A stretch of DNA of 64,000 nt from Marinilactibacillus piezotolerans (GTDB taxonomy: Bacteria > Bacillota > Bacilli > Lactobacillales > Carnobacteriaceae_A): positions 930,001 through 994,000 of the forward strand of contig NZ_FWDP01000004.1 in assembly GCF_900169305.1 (NCBI RefSeq), given 5' to 3'. The notes beneath the pieces are model-generated. The model worked only from the letters and a program-made list of their open reading frames with translations, was not told where the DNA came from and made no database searches. Below are positions 60,787 through 64,000 of the stretch, one piece after another; position 1 is the first letter of the stretch; each line of letters starts with the position of its first letter. The translations under genes and the position numbers were made by a program.

Positions 60787-61090
60787 AATGATTCCTCCTG
60801 TCTAGTCAATTTGTTATCGTTTAACTAGTTCAATTATATCAACGGTCCACTACCTATTCAAAACAAACGATTATAAGCCGCCATTTTTGTCTATTTTGTG
60901 CTCATCACATGCTTGTCACTTAAATCTTTAAGATTTAAGATTTACTTAAAGGGGTTAACAAAAGGGTATTTTTATCCGATTATAATAAGAAGTGTTCTAT
61001 TCTTAAAAAAGTCATTCGTTATTTAACAATGATAATCGTTTAGTATACTGATTTTATACGCATGATCAAAGTACATTAAGGAGAGACGAC
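60787..61090. other. Intergenic region with promoter of third cyclase gene
   Basis: A TATACT (61044-61049) about 30 bp before the ribosome binding site is the likely -10; the -35 is unclear. TGATAATCGTT at about 61030-61040 resembles half of a Fur box but not the whole. Divergent promoters are expected here; nothing else was found. Confidence 0.45.
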
Positions 61091-62956
61091 ATGACTCGTA
61101 AAAAGGAAAACAAAGTATGGTTGGCTGTGTTAATCGGACTTACCTTATTTTACTTTGCCTGGTTGTATATTTGGCAGGCTAACCCATCTATGCGAACGAT
61201 CGGCGGGGACGGATTAGCTGTAATAGGCACCTTCTTGCCAAGTTTATGGTTATGGGGCGCTTATAAAAGAAGCGGTACACGAAACGATAAGCGGTACTGG
61301 GGACTATTGTTTTTGAGCACGCTCAGTCATTTTTTCGCGGCTACTTATTGGTATTATATAGAATTATCCCTGCCTGGAGCCGCTCCTTTAACAGGCGTTT
61401 ATGACTTTTTTTATGTCTGCTCCGGTTTCTTAAAATTCTTTGCATTCTCATACAGGATCGTGTCTTTGGGCAATAAATCGATACTGACTAAATTCTTTTT
61501 TGATATTGCTGTAGTGATGACAGTTTCTGTAACCTTCAGTTGGCATTATTTGATTGCACCTATTCTTCAGCAAGGCGAGGTTCCACTAGCCTCTTTAGCG
61601 ACTACACTGTTTTACCCAATCGGAGATTTATTTTTGTTGTTATGTGTGGTCACATTTTATTTTGGCGGAGAGTATTTTTACAAGGACCGCACGCTGCATT
61701 ATATTTTGCTTGGGATCTGTACACATATTGTATCCGATTCTCTATATTTTATTGATACTGTACAAGACACCTACTACTCAGGCATATGGTACGATCCGCT
61801 GTTTATTCTGCCCATCATGCTGATCGGCTATACTGCACTATTGGAAAAAAATCCTATAACACCTGCTGCTCGTTTAAAGCGGCGTAATGAAAAAGCCATG
61901 TCCCTGATTCGAGTGAGTCTTCCTTATTCTCTGGTTCTCTTTTTATTTTCACTAACCATCACAAGATCTAACGGATTTGATGTAATCAGTATCGGATCAG
62001 GCATTTCTATTCTATTAGTCATCATTCGGCAGTTTATTGTCATTGCGGATAATCACCGCCTAGTCAGACAATATCATCAAAAAACAGTACAATTAGAACT
62101 CAGCGAAGAACGCTATAAATCGCTTTTTGACCATCATCCTGATTCTGTATTTTCTTTTGATCTTAAAGGGAAGATTGAAAGTCTGAATCCTGCTGGTATT
62201 CAGTTGATGGGGTCAAGTCAAGCTGCTATGATTGGTTCTCCTATTACTGATTATATTGAGCAAGAGCATCTAGCAGATGTTGAAAAGAATTTTTTGACAG
62301 CTAAAAAAGGATTTGTCAAAAGTCATCAGTTTACGATAAAAAATCCTGAAGGGAACTCACTATGGATTGATATGACTCATATTCCGATTCTTGTGAAAAA
62401 TAAGCTGGTCGGTATTTTCGGAATCGGAAAAAATATTACCGAAAACAAAGCAAATGAAGAAAAAATCCGGTTCTATGCTTATCATGACTATTTAACCGGA
62501 TTAGCCAACAGAAGACAATTCGAAGCAAAACTGGAACAAGCAATCGAACAAGCTGATCAGAAGCAAACCTCTTTTACAGTACTTTTTTTAGATCTGAATA
62601 AATTCAAACAAATCAATGATCAATATGGCCACGATGTTGGTGATGAACTTTTATCAGCGATAGCAAAAAGGATTCAAGACTTCACAGAAGAAAAAGACAT
62701 AGCTTCTCGATTAGGCGGAGATGAATTTTCCTTATTGCTGACAGAGGTGGATAAAGCAACTGCTCATAAAAAAATCGCGGCACTCATGGATTTATTGAGT
62801 CATCCTTACTCCATTAACCATCTGGAGTTGACTTGTATCCCTAGTATAGGAGCTGCCTATTATCCGTCAGACGGTACGACACTTTCCGAGCTGCTCAGTA
62901 AAGCAGACCTGGAAATGTATCGAGTGAAACACGGCGACACATCCAATGGTCACTAA
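61091..62956 (+). CDS. Membrane PAS-GGDEF diguanylate cyclase, paralogue 3
   Basis: Third member of the set, 621 residues: about ten membrane segments, PAS starting RYKSLFDHHPDSVFSFDLKG, GGDEF at 542-546 after LDLNKFKQINDQYGHDVGDE. The I-site position reads EEKD, again without the arginine. The signature near the end is PSIGAAYYPSDG, where the others have SIGIA. AAGGAGAG lies 7-8 nt before the ATG. No EAL or HD-GYP phosphodiesterase accompanies the group. Confidence 0.92.
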   Translation: MTRKKENKVWLAVLIGLTLFYFAWLYIWQANPSMRTIGGDGLAVIGTFLPSLWLWGAYKRSGTRNDKRYWGLLFLSTLSHFFAATYWYYIELSLPGAAPLTGVYDFFYVCSGFLKFFAFSYRIVSLGNKSILTKFFFDIAVVMTVSVTFSWHYLIAPILQQGEVPLASLATTLFYPIGDLFLLLCVVTFYFGGEYFYKDRTLHYILLGICTHIVSDSLYFIDTVQDTYYSGIWYDPLFILPIMLIGYTALLEKNPITPAARLKRRNEKAMSLIRVSLPYSLVLFLFSLTITRSNGFDVISIGSGISILLVIIRQFIVIADNHRLVRQYHQKTVQLELSEERYKSLFDHHPDSVFSFDLKGKIESLNPAGIQLMGSSQAAMIGSPITDYIEQEHLADVEKNFLTAKKGFVKSHQFTIKNPEGNSLWIDMTHIPILVKNKLVGIFGIGKNITENKANEEKIRFYAYHDYLTGLANRRQFEAKLEQAIEQADQKQTSFTVLFLDLNKFKQINDQYGHDVGDELLSAIAKRIQDFTEEKDIASRLGGDEFSLLLTEVDKATAHKKIAALMDLLSHPYSINHLELTCIPSIGAAYYPSDGTTLSELLSKADLEMYRVKHGDTSNGH

Positions 62957-63011
62957 TGGTACTTTAAGTAATGCTCAAAAATTTACTGCTGCCTACAAAA
63001 AGAATCCAATC

Positions 63012-63052
63012 AAAAAGGGATCCCTCTTAGCGATAAGAAGGATCCCTTTTTC
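63012..63052. terminator. Bidirectional terminator
   Basis: AAAAAGGGATCC pairs with GGATCCCTTTTT, with an inner TCTT/AAGA extension. Confidence 0.92.
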
Positions 63053-63057
63053 ATGCA

Positions 63058-63501
63058 TCAGCATTCGTCAAAATTTGATTTGATTTTACTGAGTGTATTT
63101 TTGAATTGTTCTAGTTCCTGATCACTCAAGTTGGCAGTGATCTTTTCTTCCAGCTTGTCTGCATAGTAACTGAATGCTTGAATCTGTTCATAGGCTTTTT
63201 CTGTCAGAACCAGCTCTTTTAATCGCTTGTCTTCTTGAGTGCCTTTTTTGATTTCAATGAATCCATTCTTTTCCATACGTTTGACTAAATTGCTGGCTGT
63301 CGACTTTCTGATCGAGAACTCTTTTTCCAGATCTTTAGAGAAAACAGGACGGTCATTGTGCTTGACCATATACCCTAATGTCCAGGCTTGCAGATTTTGT
63401 ATATCGCTCAAGCCATTCTGAGCTTTTTCTTTTTCAATAAACCGGATCATTAAAATCGATAGTTCTCTCAGTTCAAATCCAATTGTACCGCGGGGTTCCA
63501 T
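63058..63501 (-). CDS. MarR-family transcriptional regulator
   Basis: Winged-helix regulator of 147 residues. The DNA-binding part is FSKDLEKEFSIRKSTASNLV (about 54-73) followed by the wing DKRLKELVLTEKA (about 92-104) with the conserved D-x-R. Dimerisation helices lie at both ends. It is downstream of an ABC exporter gene on the same strand, 165 bp away, and could regulate it, as in several multidrug-exporter loci; no operator was identified. The ATG at 63501 has a moderate GAAAGGA upstream. Confidence 0.92.
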   Translation of the reverse strand: MEPRGTIGFELRELSILMIRFIEKEKAQNGLSDIQNLQAWTLGYMVKHNDRPVFSKDLEKEFSIRKSTASNLVKRMEKNGFIEIKKGTQEDKRLKELVLTEKAYEQIQAFSYYADKLEEKITANLSDQELEQFKNTLSKIKSNFDEC

Positions 63502-63665
63502 TTTGCTCCAGTCCTTTCTCTGACTTCTTCAGATTTATGGTAAGAATCCTTGTACGCATTGTCAACCGAGCGATTCTCTGGACTGTTTTACCGAGAAGCA
63601 TTCTGCCGCCTTCAAACCGCTTTTGTAACACTCTATTTCATTAAGTGCTCTACTACTTGTCTGTT

Positions 63666-64000
63666 CTATTTCTCGAACTGACTGTTGTATAGATCATAAT
63701 AGAATCCTTTATCTTCAATCAAGGCTTCGTGATTGCCGCTTTCGATGATTTCTCCATTTTTCATGACCAGAATCGTATCTGCATTTTGGATGGTCGATAG
63801 TCGGTGGGCAATAACAAAGGTCGTTCTGCCTTCCATCAATTTATCCATGGCGATTTGGATCAGCTCTTCAGTTCTTGTATCTACAGAACTGGTGGCTTCA
63901 TCTAAAATCAGCATTGGCGCATCTTTGAGTAAGGCTCTGGCAATCGTCATCAGTTGTTTTTGACCCACGGATAAGGTCACTTTGTCATCCAGTACAGTGT
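63666..64000 (-). CDS. ABC exporter ATP-binding domain (N-terminus outside window)
   Basis: C-terminal 110 residues of a multidrug/lipid-type ABC exporter; the rest lies beyond the right edge. Visible are the signature loop LSVGQKQL (LSGGQ in most proteins), Walker [12 protein letters not shown] with the catalytic Glu, and the H-loop FVIAHRLST. It ends [20 protein letters not shown], typical of ABCB-type half-transporters such as LmrA/LmrCD. The altered signature loop resembles the degenerate subunits of heterodimeric exporters, so a partner gene upstream is likely. Confidence 0.93.
   Translation of the reverse strand, partial: TVLDDKVTLSVGQKQLMTIARALLKDAPMLILDEATSSVDTRTEELIQIAMDKLMEGRTTFVIAHRLSTIQNADTILVMKNGEIIESGNHEALIEDKGFYYDLYNSQFEK

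Noticed and set aside
61023-61045. Fur box before the third cyclase gene
   Set aside because: Only one TGATAAT half is good; the other half matches 3 of 7 positions.

Overview
The window is a low-G+C Gram-positive chromosome segment with densely packed genes, AGGAGG-type ribosome binding sites and simple hairpin/T-run terminators. Mannose-family PTS genes under LevR and sigma-54, an H2O-forming type NADH oxidase, a D-2-hydroxyacid dehydrogenase and a GH36 alpha-galactosidase with a CcpA-type site point to a lactic acid bacterium of the Lactobacillales. A chemoreceptor, diguanylate cyclases with a PilZ protein and a staphyloxanthin-type carotenoid cluster fit a motile, pigmented member of the Carnobacteriaceae (for example the Marinilactibacillus/Alkalibacterium group). 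That placement is an inference from gene content. No rRNA, tRNA, prophage, insertion sequence or CRISPR array was found.

Layout. 1-9 kb: a sugar-binding lipoprotein (cut by the left edge), two overlapping GNAT acetyltransferases, an M3 oligoendopeptidase, a PTS EIIBC, a PilZ protein and rpoN. 9-16 kb: a mannose-family PTS operon (EIIB, EIIAB, EIIC, EIID) with a consensus -24/-12 promoter at 12531-12546, its activator LevR, and upstream of levR a strong promoter feeding a structured ~370-nt leader or RNA. 16-25 kb: an XRE regulator/membrane-protein pair, photolyase, glutathione peroxidase, a two-domain VOC protein and the crtM-crtP-crtQ-crtO carotenoid operon, which lacks crtN. 25-34 kb: a chemoreceptor, a ClbS/DfsB-type protein, a CitA/CitB-type two-component system between two AEC permeases, and a D-2-hydroxyacid dehydrogenase. 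34-40 kb: a small PspC protein, an aldo/keto reductase, a 52-bp tandem repeat array, a CorA-like channel, a TetR/FMN-reductase divergent pair and nox. 40-51 kb: a bacterial PH-domain (YdbS/YdbT) operon whose first gene is frameshifted, a methyltransferase behind a leader peptide and alternative hairpins, an orphan sdpRI pair, and housekeeping genes (pgeF, csaA, HD and metallophosphoesterase genes). 51-64 kb: ROK kinase plus alpha-galactosidase, three paralogous membrane diguanylate cyclases, a MarR regulator and the end of an ABC exporter.

Themes. Sugar import is under sigma-54/LevR and probably CcpA control. Cyclic-di-GMP signalling is represented by three cyclases and one receptor with no phosphodiesterase in view. 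Envelope and stress functions (carotenoid, PH-domain proteins, SdpI, photolyase, peroxidase) recur. The most interesting non-coding signals are the attenuator-like leader before the methyltransferase (44043-44211), the levR upstream RNA (15577-15984), the 52-bp repeats (35496-35980), and two genes whose Shine-Dalgarno points at a non-standard start codon (crtM and the gene ending at 43054).
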